From: Pararhodobacter oceanensis
GTDB lineage: Bacteria; Pseudomonadota; Alphaproteobacteria; Rhodobacterales; Rhodobacteraceae
Reading direction: 5' to 3'
Length of the DNA stretch: 64,000 nt
Assembly: GCF_003076755.1 (NCBI RefSeq)
Contig: NZ_QDKM01000002.1
Location: 372,001-436,000 of the forward strand
Below, one piece after another: positions 47,750-56,032 of the stretch (position 1 is the stretch's first letter; each line of letters opens with the position of its first letter). A program made the translations under genes and the position numbers. The notes beneath the pieces were generated by a model, which was not told the DNA's origin, ran no database searches, and saw only the letters and a list, made by a program, of their open reading frames with translations.

Positions 47750-47776
47750 CGAAAACAGTGCGAAACTGCCCGAAAA
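47750..47776 (+). promoter_or_regulatory. Phased CGAAA direct repeats upstream of the EF-hand gene
   Basis: CGAAAA at 47750, CGAAAC at 47761 and CGAAAA at 47771: spacing of 11 and 10 bases puts them on the same DNA face. This pattern suits a protein bound in tandem, 90-115 bases upstream of the ATG. Confidence 0.4.
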
Positions 47777-47865
47777 TTCTGCGACGGAATGTCCGGCCTC
47801 CTGCGTATTACATGCATCAACGCGCCAAAGGATGATCCACCGGCGCCCCAAAACCGGAGCCTTAA

Positions 47866-48453
47866 ATGAGCACCAAGACACCTTTGACCGCCGCCGCTCT
47901 CATTCTCGTGGCGATCCCCAGCCTGTCGCTGGCGCAAGCGCAGGACGGCCGCCGCATGGCCGCGCCGCAGTTCGATTTTGCCGCCGCCGATGCCGATGCC
48001 AGCGGCGCGATCTCGCAAGAGGAATGGACCGCTTATGTCACCGCGCAGATGAATGAGCGTCGCGCAACCCGTCTCGGCGCCATGGCCGACCGTTTGATCG
48101 CGGCCGGTGACGCCGATGCCGACGGGCAATTGACCCGCGACGAGGTGATCGCCGGTTACACCAGCCTGCAGGAAGAGCGCCGTGAGGCCCGCGCCGCCCG
48201 CGCCGAAGACGGCGACCGCGAGCATCGCCGCGGCCACCGCCACGGGCATCGCGGCGATCGCGACCATCGTGGCCGCGGCATGGAGCGGATGGACCCCGCA
48301 GAAGGCATGAGCCGCGCCTTCGAGCGGATGGACCGCAATGACGACGGGCAGATCGACGCCAATGAGTTCAGCCGCATGCAAGAGCGGATGCAGGAGCGTA
48401 TGGAGCGCCGGATGGAGCGCCGCTCGGAACGTGGTGGCAGCGACGAAGGCTAA
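47866..48453 (+). CDS. Secreted EF-hand calcium-binding protein
   Basis: 195 residues with a signal peptide (residues 1-25, ending AQAQ). Three EF-hand loops are seen: DADASGAISQEE, DADADGQLTRDE and DRNDDGQIDANE, each with Asp at positions 1, 3 and 5. Between the second and third lies a His/Arg/Asp-rich segment (HRRGHRHGHRGDRDHRGRG) that could bind metals, and the C-terminus is Glu/Arg/Met rich. It precedes the ECF sigma gene cassette in the same direction, suggesting a periplasmic sensor or target. Confidence 0.85.
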   Translation: MSTKTPLTAAALILVAIPSLSLAQAQDGRRMAAPQFDFAAADADASGAISQEEWTAYVTAQMNERRATRLGAMADRLIAAGDADADGQLTRDEVIAGYTSLQEERREARAARAEDGDREHRRGHRHGHRGDRDHRGRGMERMDPAEGMSRAFERMDRNDDGQIDANEFSRMQERMQERMERRMERRSERGGSDEG

Positions 48454-48476
48454 GCGGCAAGCTGGCAAGCTGGCAG

Positions 48477-48498
48477 GCGGGCGCCATCTCCGCCCGCT
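48477..48498 (+). terminator. Hairpin between the EF-hand gene and the sigma factor gene
   Basis: Inverted repeat GCGGGCG/CGCCCGC (48477-48498 region) followed by TAAAC. The T run is poor, so it may attenuate rather than terminate. Confidence 0.45.
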
Positions 48499-48602
48499 AA
48501 ACTTGCCTAAACCGGCGTCGGGCGTTACCTCTGCAGGGGCCGCCCGCCGCCCAAAGCGACGGGGCCGATCACCACTCTATGCCACGGGACAGCAGTTTCA
48601 CC

Positions 48603-49172
48603 ATGACAGCGCAGGACGCCCCAAGCGACGACGCGCTGCTTTGCGCCTATGCCGCCGGTGATACCGCGGCGGCGCGGGAACTGATGGAGCGGCTGGCACC
48701 GCGGGTGTTGCGGCTGGCGCAGCGTCTGTTGCAAGACCGCGCCGAGGCCGAAGACGTCACCCAAGAGGCGATGCTGCGGCTTTGGCAGATCGCGCCGAAA
48801 TGGGTGCCGGGGGGCGCGCAGCCCTCGACATGGCTGCACCGTGTGGCGGTCAATCTGGCCACCGACCGGCTGCGGCGGCGGCGCAGCGTGGCGCTCGATT
48901 CGATTGCCGAACCCGATGATCCGGCGCCCGCTGTGGTCGAAGGGATGATCGAGGCCGACCGGCAGCGCGCGCTTGACGAGGCGCTGGCGCTTTTGCCCGA
49001 CCGGCAACGTGCGGCGGTGGTGTTGCGCCATCTCGAGGGGCTGGGCAATCCCGATATCGCCGCGGCGATGGGCATCGGGGTCGAGGCCGTCGAAAGCCTG
49101 ACCGCGCGAGGAAAGCGCCGCTTGACAGAATTGCTGTCGGGGCGGCGGAATGAACTGGGGTATGACCGATGA
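48603..49172 (+). CDS. ECF-type RNA polymerase sigma factor
   Basis: 189 residues from ATG 48603 (an alternative ATG is at 48579). Region 2 is marked by AEAEDVTQEAMLRLW and STWLHRVAVNLATDRLR; region 4 by LPDRQRAAVVLRHLEGLGNPDIAAAMGIGVEAVESLTARGK. It is a group IV (ECF) sigma factor. A single-pass membrane protein gene overlaps it by 4 bases and fits an anti-sigma factor, and a CnrX/Spy-like sensor gene follows, as in metal-responsive ECF systems. Confidence 0.9.
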   Translation: MTAQDAPSDDALLCAYAAGDTAAARELMERLAPRVLRLAQRLLQDRAEAEDVTQEAMLRLWQIAPKWVPGGAQPSTWLHRVAVNLATDRLRRRRSVALDSIAEPDDPAPAVVEGMIEADRQRALDEALALLPDRQRAAVVLRHLEGLGNPDIAAAMGIGVEAVESLTARGKRRLTELLSGRRNELGYDR

Positions 49173-49624
49173 CTGAGAGAGACACGTCTGACAGGAACGC
49201 GCCCGCAAATGCACCCGCGACGGCACCCACGGATGCCTTCGGGGATGATATGCTCGAGGCGCTGTTTGCCGAAGCGCGCGCAGCCCAAGCACCCGCGCTG
49301 CCCGATGCATTGAGCGCGCGGATGATGGCGGATGCTGCGGCTGCTTTGGCGCCGCCGCCCGCGTCGCATCCCAATTGGTGGGCGCGGCTGCGGCTGGCCC
49401 TTGCCGATATCGGCGGCGCCCCCGGTTTGGCCGGTGTCAGCGCGGCGGGACTGGCGGGGGTCTGGATCGGCTTTTCCGGCAGCGGCGGCACCGGCGCTCT
49501 CTTGACCCAGTTCTGGCAGGGGGCGGCGACGGTCAGCCCCTCGGTTTCGGAATGGGTCGAGACCGATCCCCTGACAGATGACAGCTCGACGCTCTGGGCG
49601 TTGATGAGCGGCGAAATCGAGTGA
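49169..49624 (+). CDS. Putative membrane anti-sigma factor (unrecognised)
   Basis: 151 residues. A disordered N-terminus is followed by a helical cytoplasmic region (residues about 25-65), one transmembrane segment (about residues 90-108, GAPGLAGVSAAGLAGVWIGF) and a short periplasmic tail. The topology and the ATGA overlap with the sigma gene suggest an anti-sigma factor, but no zinc-binding HXXXCXXC motif is present. The role is inferred from position only. Confidence 0.6.
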   Translation: MTERDTSDRNAPANAPATAPTDAFGDDMLEALFAEARAAQAPALPDALSARMMADAAAALAPPPASHPNWWARLRLALADIGGAPGLAGVSAAGLAGVWIGFSGSGGTGALLTQFWQGAATVSPSVSEWVETDPLTDDSSTLWALMSGEIE

Positions 49625-49631
49625 GGCAGCT

Positions 49632-50231
49632 ATGACCACCCCCCCGCAGACCCCTGAGACCCCGACACACGGCAACTCTGGCCCCCAAAAACCCGCCGTC
49701 TCGCGCAGCCGTCGCGGGTTGCGGATTGCACTGATCGGTTCGCTGGTGGTCAATGTTCTGGTGATCGGCGTGTTGATCGGCGGCGCGATGCGGGCCGCGC
49801 ATTACGCCCCACCGCGTCCGCCCTCGGACTTCCGCGCGCTCTGGCGGGCGATGCCCGAGGAGGCGCGCAGCGATCTGCGCGCGCTCAACCGTGGCACACA
49901 TGACCGTGGTACACATGGCGCCCGCGGCGACCGGCAGGGCGAGCGTGGCAGTGACCGCCCCAGTGAGCGTCGCAGTGATGGCCGTCGCAGTGAGCGCTAT
50001 GCGGAGCGTCAGGCCGAGCGTCTGGCCCGCGCGCAGGAGGCCAACCGCGAGATCATCGCTTTGCTGCGCGGCGAGCCGTTTGACACCGCAGGTTTCACCC
50101 AGGTTCTCGGCGCCCAGCGGCAGCGTAATCACCAGCGCCTGCAAGAGGCCGAAGCCGCCTTTGCCCAGCGGGTCAGCGAATTGACCCCGGCGGAACGCCA
50201 GCAAATGGCCGAGGAGTTGGAGCGGGAGTAG
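49632..50231 (+). CDS. Periplasmic heavy-metal sensor (CnrX/Spy-like)
   Basis: 199 residues. One N-terminal membrane segment (about residues 30-52, RIALIGSLVVNVLVIGVLIGG) precedes a periplasmic domain rich in Arg, Glu and Gln, typical of the heavy-metal sensor or LTXXQ/CnrX type (for example LRGEPFDTAGFTQVLGAQR). A low-complexity stretch of Asp/Arg/Gly/Ser repeats (RGDRQGERGSDRPSERRSDG) lies in the middle. It starts 7 bases after the preceding gene. The signal sensed is not known. Confidence 0.8.
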   Translation: MTTPPQTPETPTHGNSGPQKPAVSRSRRGLRIALIGSLVVNVLVIGVLIGGAMRAAHYAPPRPPSDFRALWRAMPEEARSDLRALNRGTHDRGTHGARGDRQGERGSDRPSERRSDGRRSERYAERQAERLARAQEANREIIALLRGEPFDTAGFTQVLGAQRQRNHQRLQEAEAAFAQRVSELTPAERQQMAEELERE

Positions 50232-50394
50232 CGCCATCTCTCCCGCACCCCGTCAGCACCCCGCCACTGCGCGGCGCAGAAATGTCACCCCGCGATGACA
50301 CCACACGGTGACGCCTCGCCGTAAGGTTTCGCCGAGCCGCCTTGCCGAGCCGCCTTACCGTGCCGCCACGCCATGCCCCAGCGCCGCGCCCCCT

Positions 50395-51798
50395 TCAGGC
50401 CGCCGCGAAGACCATGACCTGATTGCGCCCGTCGCTTTTCGCCTCCATCAAGGCGGCATCGGCGCGCGCCCATGTGTCGCGCGCGGTCTCCGCCGGGATC
50501 TGCGGCGCTGGCGTCAAATTCGGCCCCAGCGCCAGCCCCACCGAGATCGTCACTCGCACCGCGCAGTGTTTCTCGGGCAAACCCACCGGCGCCTCCGAGA
50601 CGATGCGGCACAACCGTTCGGCGGCCTGTCGGGCGGTGGCGATCGTCGCATCGGGCAGGGCGACCAGAAACTCCTCCCCGACGATGCGCGAGATCAGGTC
50701 CGAGGGCCGCAGATTGTCGCGCAGCCGCGCCGCGACGGTCTCCAGCACCGTATCACCGGCGGCATGGCCATAGGTGTCATTGACGGTTTTGAAACGGTCC
50801 AGATCCAGCACCATCACCGCGAATTGCCGCCCGCTCTCTTGTGCGCGTGCGGCGATCCGGTCCAGATGCGCCAGCGCATAGCGCCGGTTGTAAAGCCCGG
50901 TCAGCGGATCGGTCACCGCCAGCCGCAGCCCGTGGCTGACCGCCTGCCGCAGATGGTCGGCGCGGCGTTTGCGCTGGATATGCAGGGCGATGCGCAGCGC
51001 GGTTTCCTGCGGGTCCAGCGGCAGGGTCAACAGATCATTCGCGCCCACATCCAGCGCCATCGCCGCAGCCTCGGGCTCGGCCTCGGGCAGGACCAGCGCA
51101 ATCGCCGCGTGGCGGCTTTGCAACCGCGCGCGCAGATCGGCGATCAACCGCAGCCCCGATCCTGCGGCGCCCAGATCTTCGGCAACCAGATAGAGATCCT
51201 GCGAGGCGGCGCTGGTGGTATCGGTCAAGGCCTCGGCGGGGGTGAGGATGGTGACGCGTTCTTTTATGTGGTTGGCCAATGTGTTACGCCAGCCCATCGC
51301 CACCGAGGGCTGCCCCGCGACCATGCCGATCCGCCCCGGCATCGGCAGTAGGGTCTCGCCCCCAACGCCGCCATCCATCGCAAGATCGCCCCAGGTTTCC
51401 GACCGCATGCGCAGCTCGGCCTCGGTCTCATGGGCGCGCAGCAGGCTGCGGATGCGGGCCAGCAGGATCACCTCATTCAACGGTTTGGTCAGAAATTCAT
51501 CGGCACCGGCGGCCAGCGCCTGCAACCGGCTGTCGCGATCGGTCGAGGCGGTGATGATCACCACCGGAATATGCTGCGTGGCCGGATCGGCGCGCAACCT
51601 TCGACACACCTCGATCCCCGACAGATCGGGCAGCATCATATCCAGCAATATCAGCTTTGGCTGGGTCTCGCGCGCCAGTGCCAGCGCGGTCTCGCCATCC
51701 GCCGCTTGCTGTGTTTCATAACAGGCCGCGTTCAGTTTAACCTTGAGTATGATCCGGTTCGTTGCCAGATCATCTACGATCAGAATATTGCCTGTCAT
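50395..51798 (-). CDS. PleD-like diguanylate cyclase (receiver–pseudoreceiver–GGDEF)
   Basis: 467 residues. The first receiver domain has the phospho-acceptor Asp53 (LLDMMLPDLSG) and Lys105. A second receiver at about 155-275 lacks these residues. The GGDEF domain has the inhibitory I-site RPSD at 364-367 and the active-site loop VGEEF at 373-377, so the first Gly of GGDEF is replaced by Val (codon GTC at 50680-50682). The protein makes c-di-GMP if the substitution is tolerated. It is divergent from DUF3572. Confidence 0.9.
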   Translation of the reverse strand: MTGNILIVDDLATNRIILKVKLNAACYETQQAADGETALALARETQPKLILLDMMLPDLSGIEVCRRLRADPATQHIPVVIITASTDRDSRLQALAAGADEFLTKPLNEVILLARIRSLLRAHETEAELRMRSETWGDLAMDGGVGGETLLPMPGRIGMVAGQPSVAMGWRNTLANHIKERVTILTPAEALTDTTSAASQDLYLVAEDLGAAGSGLRLIADLRARLQSRHAAIALVLPEAEPEAAAMALDVGANDLLTLPLDPQETALRIALHIQRKRRADHLRQAVSHGLRLAVTDPLTGLYNRRYALAHLDRIAARAQESGRQFAVMVLDLDRFKTVNDTYGHAAGDTVLETVAARLRDNLRPSDLISRIVGEEFLVALPDATIATARQAAERLCRIVSEAPVGLPEKHCAVRVTISVGLALGPNLTPAPQIPAETARDTWARADAALMEAKSDGRNQVMVFAAA

Positions 51799-51928
51799 TC
51801 ACGCGTACCCCTCACCTGAACGGTGACGTAACATTACCTGCCCGGCCAAACATCGGTCGTGGTTCACAGTTTAGCGGCGAAAAGTTAACGAAACCTTTAA
51901 CGCCGCAGTCTCGAGAGGAAAGACCCCG

Positions 51929-52222
51929 ATGAGCCCGATAAGTATGTCGCGCGCCGCCGCCGAGGAGTTTGCCGCCCTCGTTCTGTCTTGGTTAACCGAG
52001 GATCACGCCCGCATCGGCGGCTTTCTGGCTTGGTCGGGGCTGGCGCCGGAGGAGTTGCGCGCGGGCCTCGCCGAGGGCACGCTGTTGCCCGCCGTCCTCG
52101 ACTATCTGACGCTGGATGAGGCGATGCTGCTGGAGGCTTGCCAAGACCTTGATTACCCACCAGAAACCCCGATGACCGCGCGCCAGTCCCTGCCCGGTGG
52201 CGAGATCATACATTGGACCTGA
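51929..52222 (+). CDS. DUF3572 family protein
   Basis: 97 residues, all helical in appearance (RAAAEEFAALVLSWLTEDHARIGGFLAWSGLAPEELRAGL). DUF3572 proteins are small, uncharacterised and typically found next to pleD-like genes in alphaproteobacteria. GAGAGGAAAG precedes the ATG. The next gene's start lies 3 bases after its stop, so it is co-transcribed with the HAD gene. Confidence 0.85.
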   Translation: MSPISMSRAAAEEFAALVLSWLTEDHARIGGFLAWSGLAPEELRAGLAEGTLLPAVLDYLTLDEAMLLEACQDLDYPPETPMTARQSLPGGEIIHWT

Positions 52223-52224
52223 CC

Positions 52225-52914
52225 ATGCAAAATATCCGCGCGATTCTCTTCGACAAAGACGGCACATTATTCGACTTTCAGGCCACCTGGGGGGCCTGGG
52301 CGCAGGCGCTTTTGCAAGAATTCGCCGCGGGCGATCAGGGCCGGTTGGACGCGATGGCAGAGGCGATTGATTTCGATCTTGCCGCGGCGCGTTTCCGCCC
52401 CGAATCGGCGGTGATCGCGGGCACCGGCACCGAGGTTGTTAACCTTCTTAGCCCGGTCCTGCCCGGCGTCGATCCGCGCTGGCTCGAACAGCGCATCGCC
52501 GAGGCCGCCCGCGCGGCGCCTTTGGTCGAGGCGGTGCCGCTGCGTCCGCTCTTGCAAGGGCTGCGCGACCGGGGCTGTAAATTGGGCGTTGCCACCAATG
52601 ATTACGAATCCGTCGGCCGCGACCATCTCTCTGATGTTATTGAGCTTTTCGACTTCATTGCCGGGTTCGATTCCGGCTTTGGCGCCAAGCCCGAGCCGGG
52701 CATGCTATTGGGTTTCGCCCGCGCCTGTGACCTCGCCCCACGCGACATCCTGATGGTCGGCGATTCGCATCATGATCTGCTGGCCGGACAGGCGGCGGGG
52801 ATGCCGACTTTGGGTGTCTTGACCGGCGTCGCTACCGCCGCCGATCTGGCCCCCGTGGCGGATATTCTGCGCCCCGATATCGGCCATATTCCCGCGCTTT
52901 TGGGCGTTTCCTGA
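52225..52914 (+). CDS. HAD-family phosphatase (phosphoglycolate phosphatase-like)
   Basis: 229 residues. HAD motif I is FDKDGTLFD, motif II is in KLGVATNDYES, and motifs III-IV are in GAKPEPGMLL and LMVGDSHHDLLAGQAAGMPT. It has the cap arrangement of the phosphoglycolate phosphatase group, but the substrate cannot be stated. ATG 52225 lies 3 bases after the DUF3572 stop; a TTG at 52213 is a possible but less likely start. Confidence 0.9.
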   Translation: MQNIRAILFDKDGTLFDFQATWGAWAQALLQEFAAGDQGRLDAMAEAIDFDLAAARFRPESAVIAGTGTEVVNLLSPVLPGVDPRWLEQRIAEAARAAPLVEAVPLRPLLQGLRDRGCKLGVATNDYESVGRDHLSDVIELFDFIAGFDSGFGAKPEPGMLLGFARACDLAPRDILMVGDSHHDLLAGQAAGMPTLGVLTGVATAADLAPVADILRPDIGHIPALLGVS

Positions 52915-52982
52915 AGGAATTCGCTTTTCGTTAACAATTTTGCTGCAGGCTGCTGGTATAAGTAGTAATGGGTGACGGCTAT

Positions 52983-53588
52983 ATGCATGGTTTGATCAAT
53001 AAATCTCTGCAGACCTTTCTGACCGAGTCCTTTGGCGCTGCGGTCTGGCGGGAGATTGCGCGCGACTCGGGTGTGGCGCAATCGCTGGGGCCGGACGGGT
53101 TCGAGGCGATGCAGGTTTACGATGATCAACTGACCTATGCGGTGCTGGCCTCGGCGGTTTCGATCCTGCAGCGGCCGCTGGACTGCCTGCTTGAGGATCT
53201 GGGCACCTTTCTGATCTCGAATGAACGGCTGGAACCGCTGCGCCGTTTGCTGCGTTTCGGCGGCGTCAGTTTCACCGATTTTCTCTATTCTCTCGATGAC
53301 TTACAGGGCCGCAGCAAACTTGCGGTGCCCGATCTGGACCTGCCGGAACTCTGGGTTGATGAGGATGGCGCGGGGCAATTTACCCTGACCTGTCGCAATT
53401 GCCCGCAGGGGTTTGGCCATGTGATGGTCGGTATTCTGCGCGCTTTGGCCGATGATTACGGGGCTCTTGCGGTGCTGGATCATCTCGGCAATGGTGGTGG
53501 CATGTCCGATGAGGTGATCACCATCAAGGTGCATGATCCGGCCTTCCACGCCGGCCGCCGCTTCGACCTTGCGGTCGGAGCGATGTGA
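52983..53588 (+). CDS. H-NOX (heme NO-binding) domain protein lacking the proximal histidine
   Basis: 201 residues from ATG 52983 (MHGLINKSLQTFL), the family N-terminus; ATG 52968 would add five residues. The H-NOX fold is recognisable through FGGVSFTDFLYSLDDL. The position where the heme-binding His normally sits (the H of LDDLH) is Gln108, and no His occurs between residues 3 and 145. The usual YxSxR motif is replaced by the region TCRNCPQ (136-142), with a CxxC at Cys137-Cys140. The neighbour 65 bases on is an HNOBA-GGDEF protein. Confidence 0.85.
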   Translation: MHGLINKSLQTFLTESFGAAVWREIARDSGVAQSLGPDGFEAMQVYDDQLTYAVLASAVSILQRPLDCLLEDLGTFLISNERLEPLRRLLRFGGVSFTDFLYSLDDLQGRSKLAVPDLDLPELWVDEDGAGQFTLTCRNCPQGFGHVMVGILRALADDYGALAVLDHLGNGGGMSDEVITIKVHDPAFHAGRRFDLAVGAM

Positions 53589-53653
53589 GCGGCGCGGTAT
53601 CGGAGCAAGGTGCGTATTGGTGCGGGACGGGTGTTTGTGAGGGGCAGGAATAA

Positions 53654-54688
53654 GTGATGGATGGGGATTTGCGCCAACAGGGATTTCAACTCAGTGCATC
53701 GGCGCTCGGGCAGATGATGCCAATGTATCTCTGGCTTGATAACGCGGGCCATATCCGCGGCGCCGGTCCGACATTGCAAAAGCTGATGGGCGCGCAGTAT
53801 CTGGGGCGCAAATTCACCGATATCTTCGATCTGCGGCGTCCGCGGGTCTGGGGCAATGTGCTGGAATTGACCCGCGCGCAGCGGTTGCGCATGTCGCTGA
53901 ACACCCCGCCGCACACCTCGTTCAAGGGCACGGCGGTGCCGCTGCAAAGTGATGGGGGGGTCTTGCTCAATCTCTCCTTTGGTTATGCGGTGCGCGAGGC
54001 GGTGCGCGATCACGGGCTTTCCGACACCGATTTCGCCGCCACCGATCTGGCGATTGAACTCCTCTATCTGGCCGAGGCGAAAACCGCGGTGATGGGCGAA
54101 GTCAGCAAAATGGCCACCCGTTTGCAGGGCGCCAAAGCGATTGCCGAGGCGCAGGCGCTGACCGATGCGCTGACCGGTCTGGGCAACCGCCGCGCGATGG
54201 AACAGGCGATGGAGGTCTTGCTACAGGCGGAAAACGGCTTTGCGCTGATCCATCTTGATCTGGATTTCTTCAAACAGGTGAATGACACTTTGGGCCATGC
54301 GGCGGGCGATCATGTGCTGGTGAAAATCAGCGAGATCCTGCGCGCCTCGGCGCGGGGTGCGGATCTGGTGGCGCGGGTCGGGGGCGATGAATTCGTCATC
54401 CTGATGGAGGGGGTGCGCGATGCCGCCCCGATTGAGCGTGTCGGCAGGCAAATTCTCGACCATATGCAAGAGCCGATCTTGTTTGACGGGCAGCATTGCC
54501 GCGTCGCCCTGTCGATGGGGGCGGTGGTTGGCCCGACCAAACGCGACCTGTCGATCAGCGCCGAGGATTTGATGGCCAAGGCCGATGTCGCGCTCTACGC
54601 CTCGAAAAAGGCCGGTCGCGCGCGGCTGACCCTTTCAGAGGCGTCGGGCAATCTGCGCGAACTGGCGGCGATGGACCTGCCCGCCTAA
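53654..54688 (+). CDS. HNOBA–GGDEF diguanylate cyclase
   Basis: 344 residues. The N-terminal about 130 residues are the HNOBA (heme NO-binding associated) PAS-like domain, with YLWLDNAGHIRGAGPTLQKL. A short linker helix follows, then a GGDEF domain with I-site RGAD (233-236 approximately) and an intact GGDEF at 243-247. It is predicted to make c-di-GMP in response to the H-NOX partner encoded immediately upstream. This is the usual way H-NOX proteins of bacteria control cyclases. Confidence 0.9.
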   Translation: MMDGDLRQQGFQLSASALGQMMPMYLWLDNAGHIRGAGPTLQKLMGAQYLGRKFTDIFDLRRPRVWGNVLELTRAQRLRMSLNTPPHTSFKGTAVPLQSDGGVLLNLSFGYAVREAVRDHGLSDTDFAATDLAIELLYLAEAKTAVMGEVSKMATRLQGAKAIAEAQALTDALTGLGNRRAMEQAMEVLLQAENGFALIHLDLDFFKQVNDTLGHAAGDHVLVKISEILRASARGADLVARVGGDEFVILMEGVRDAAPIERVGRQILDHMQEPILFDGQHCRVALSMGAVVGPTKRDLSISAEDLMAKADVALYASKKAGRARLTLSEASGNLRELAAMDLPA

Positions 54689-54711
54689 GTCCGGGCGCGC
54701 CGGATCGTGGC

Positions 54712-55878
54712 TTAGCCCTGCACAAAAAGCGAGCCGGGCAGGGTGCAGAATTTCTCCACCCCCGTCTCGGTGATCAGCAAGGGCTCGGTAATTTCGATCC
54801 CCCCGTCGTCCAGCCAAAGCGCCGGCATGAAGTGAAAACACATCCCCGGGGTCAGCACGGTTTTATCGCCGCGGCGCAGCGACAAGGTGCGCTCCCCCCA
54901 ATCCGGCGGATAGCTTAACCCGATGGAATAGCCGCAGCGGCTGTCCTTGCTGAACCCGTGTTTGTTGAGCGCCGCGTTGAACGCATTGGCGATATCCTCA
55001 CAAAGGTTGCCCGGCCGCGCCTGTTGCAACGCGGCCTCACTCGCCTCTTGCACCGCCTCTTCGGCGCGGCGGTATTGCGCCGGCGGCTCGCCGAAAAACA
55101 GGGTCCGCGATTGCGGGCAATGATAGCGCCGGTAAACCCCTGCAATTTCAAAGAAATGCGCCTCGCCGCGCTGCATCGGCCTATCGTCCCAGGTCAGATG
55201 CGGGGCGGTGGCATCCATGCCCGAGGGGGTCAGCGGCACAATTGCCGGATAATCCCCCCAATGCCCGCCCGCGCCCAAAGCAGAGCTGCGCAGGATTTCC
55301 GCGACCAATATGTTTTTCGGCAGACCGGGCTGCGCGACATCCAAAATCGTTTGATGCATCGATTCCACGATCCGCGCGGCACGGCGCATGCGCTCGATCT
55401 CGGCCGCTGATTTCACCGCGCGCTGCCAGTTCACCAAGCCTGTGGCGTCCTGCAGCCTTAGATCTTTGGCCAGCACGGCATGGGCTTTGGCGGAATAATA
55501 GTAATTGTCCATCTCCACACCCACCTGCGCCGCTTGCCAACCACGCTCGGCCAGCGCTTGGGTCAGGGTCTCCATCGGGTGCTTTTGCGGGTTCTGCACA
55601 TAGGTATCATCATACCCCAAAACACAGTCATCCGGCATCCAGACCGTGCGCAGCGCCCCCGCCGCATCCATCTCGCGCCCCCACCAGAGCGGCGCGCCCG
55701 AGGGACCGACGATCACCGCCTGATGCACGTAAAACGACCAGCCGTCATAGCCGGTGATCCAGGCCATATTCGACGGGTCACTGACCACCAGCACTTCCAG
55801 CCCGGCGATTGCCATGGCGGCGCGCACGGCGGTGAGGCGGTCGGAGTATTCCGCTTGCGTGAACTCGGCTGAATCCAT
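54712..55878 (-). CDS. doeA: Ectoine hydrolase-like M24 family protein (DoeA/EutD)
   Basis: 388 residues. Strong similarity from memory to Halomonas DoeA: SDPSNMAWITGYDGWSFYVH, MDNYYYSAKAHAVL and PIVPLTPSGMDATAPHLTWDD-type blocks (here AIVPLTPSGMD). The creatinase-like domain carries FFEIAGVYRRYHCPQSR in place of the metal-binding Asp residues of M24 peptidases. Ectoine hydrolase opens ectoine to N-acetyl-diaminobutyrate. The rest of the ectoine catabolic operon is not adjacent. ATG 55878 has GGAGG directly upstream, better than the TTG at 55893. Confidence 0.8.
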   Translation of the reverse strand: MDSAEFTQAEYSDRLTAVRAAMAIAGLEVLVVSDPSNMAWITGYDGWSFYVHQAVIVGPSGAPLWWGREMDAAGALRTVWMPDDCVLGYDDTYVQNPQKHPMETLTQALAERGWQAAQVGVEMDNYYYSAKAHAVLAKDLRLQDATGLVNWQRAVKSAAEIERMRRAARIVESMHQTILDVAQPGLPKNILVAEILRSSALGAGGHWGDYPAIVPLTPSGMDATAPHLTWDDRPMQRGEAHFFEIAGVYRRYHCPQSRTLFFGEPPAQYRRAEEAVQEASEAALQQARPGNLCEDIANAFNAALNKHGFSKDSRCGYSIGLSYPPDWGERTLSLRRGDKTVLTPGMCFHFMPALWLDDGGIEITEPLLITETGVEKFCTLPGSLFVQG

Positions 55879-56032
55879 GGTGACCTCCGGCAAAAGAGGA
55901 CCTGCGCAGCCAGCGAGGTCCTGTAGAACAGATGCGCGGCGCCAGTTTGCGCCAGCGGTAATGGCGCAATGTTTGCACGGGGTTAGCGAAATCAGAGGCG
56001 GGTTTGCGACGGAATGCAGTCTGCCCGCGGCG

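Larger units (their letters stand above)
47536..47865. other. Gap between DUF983 and the EF-hand gene
   Basis: About 330 bases between divergent genes. It carries the 17-bp tandem repeats (47554-47605) and three CGAAA direct repeats at 47750, 47761 and 47771. The rest is unique non-coding sequence. Confidence 0.5.

Noticed and set aside
47782-47810. ECF promoter upstream of the EF-hand gene
   Set aside because: GGAATG and CGTATT are present but only about 12 bases apart, too short for the usual 15-17-base ECF spacing.
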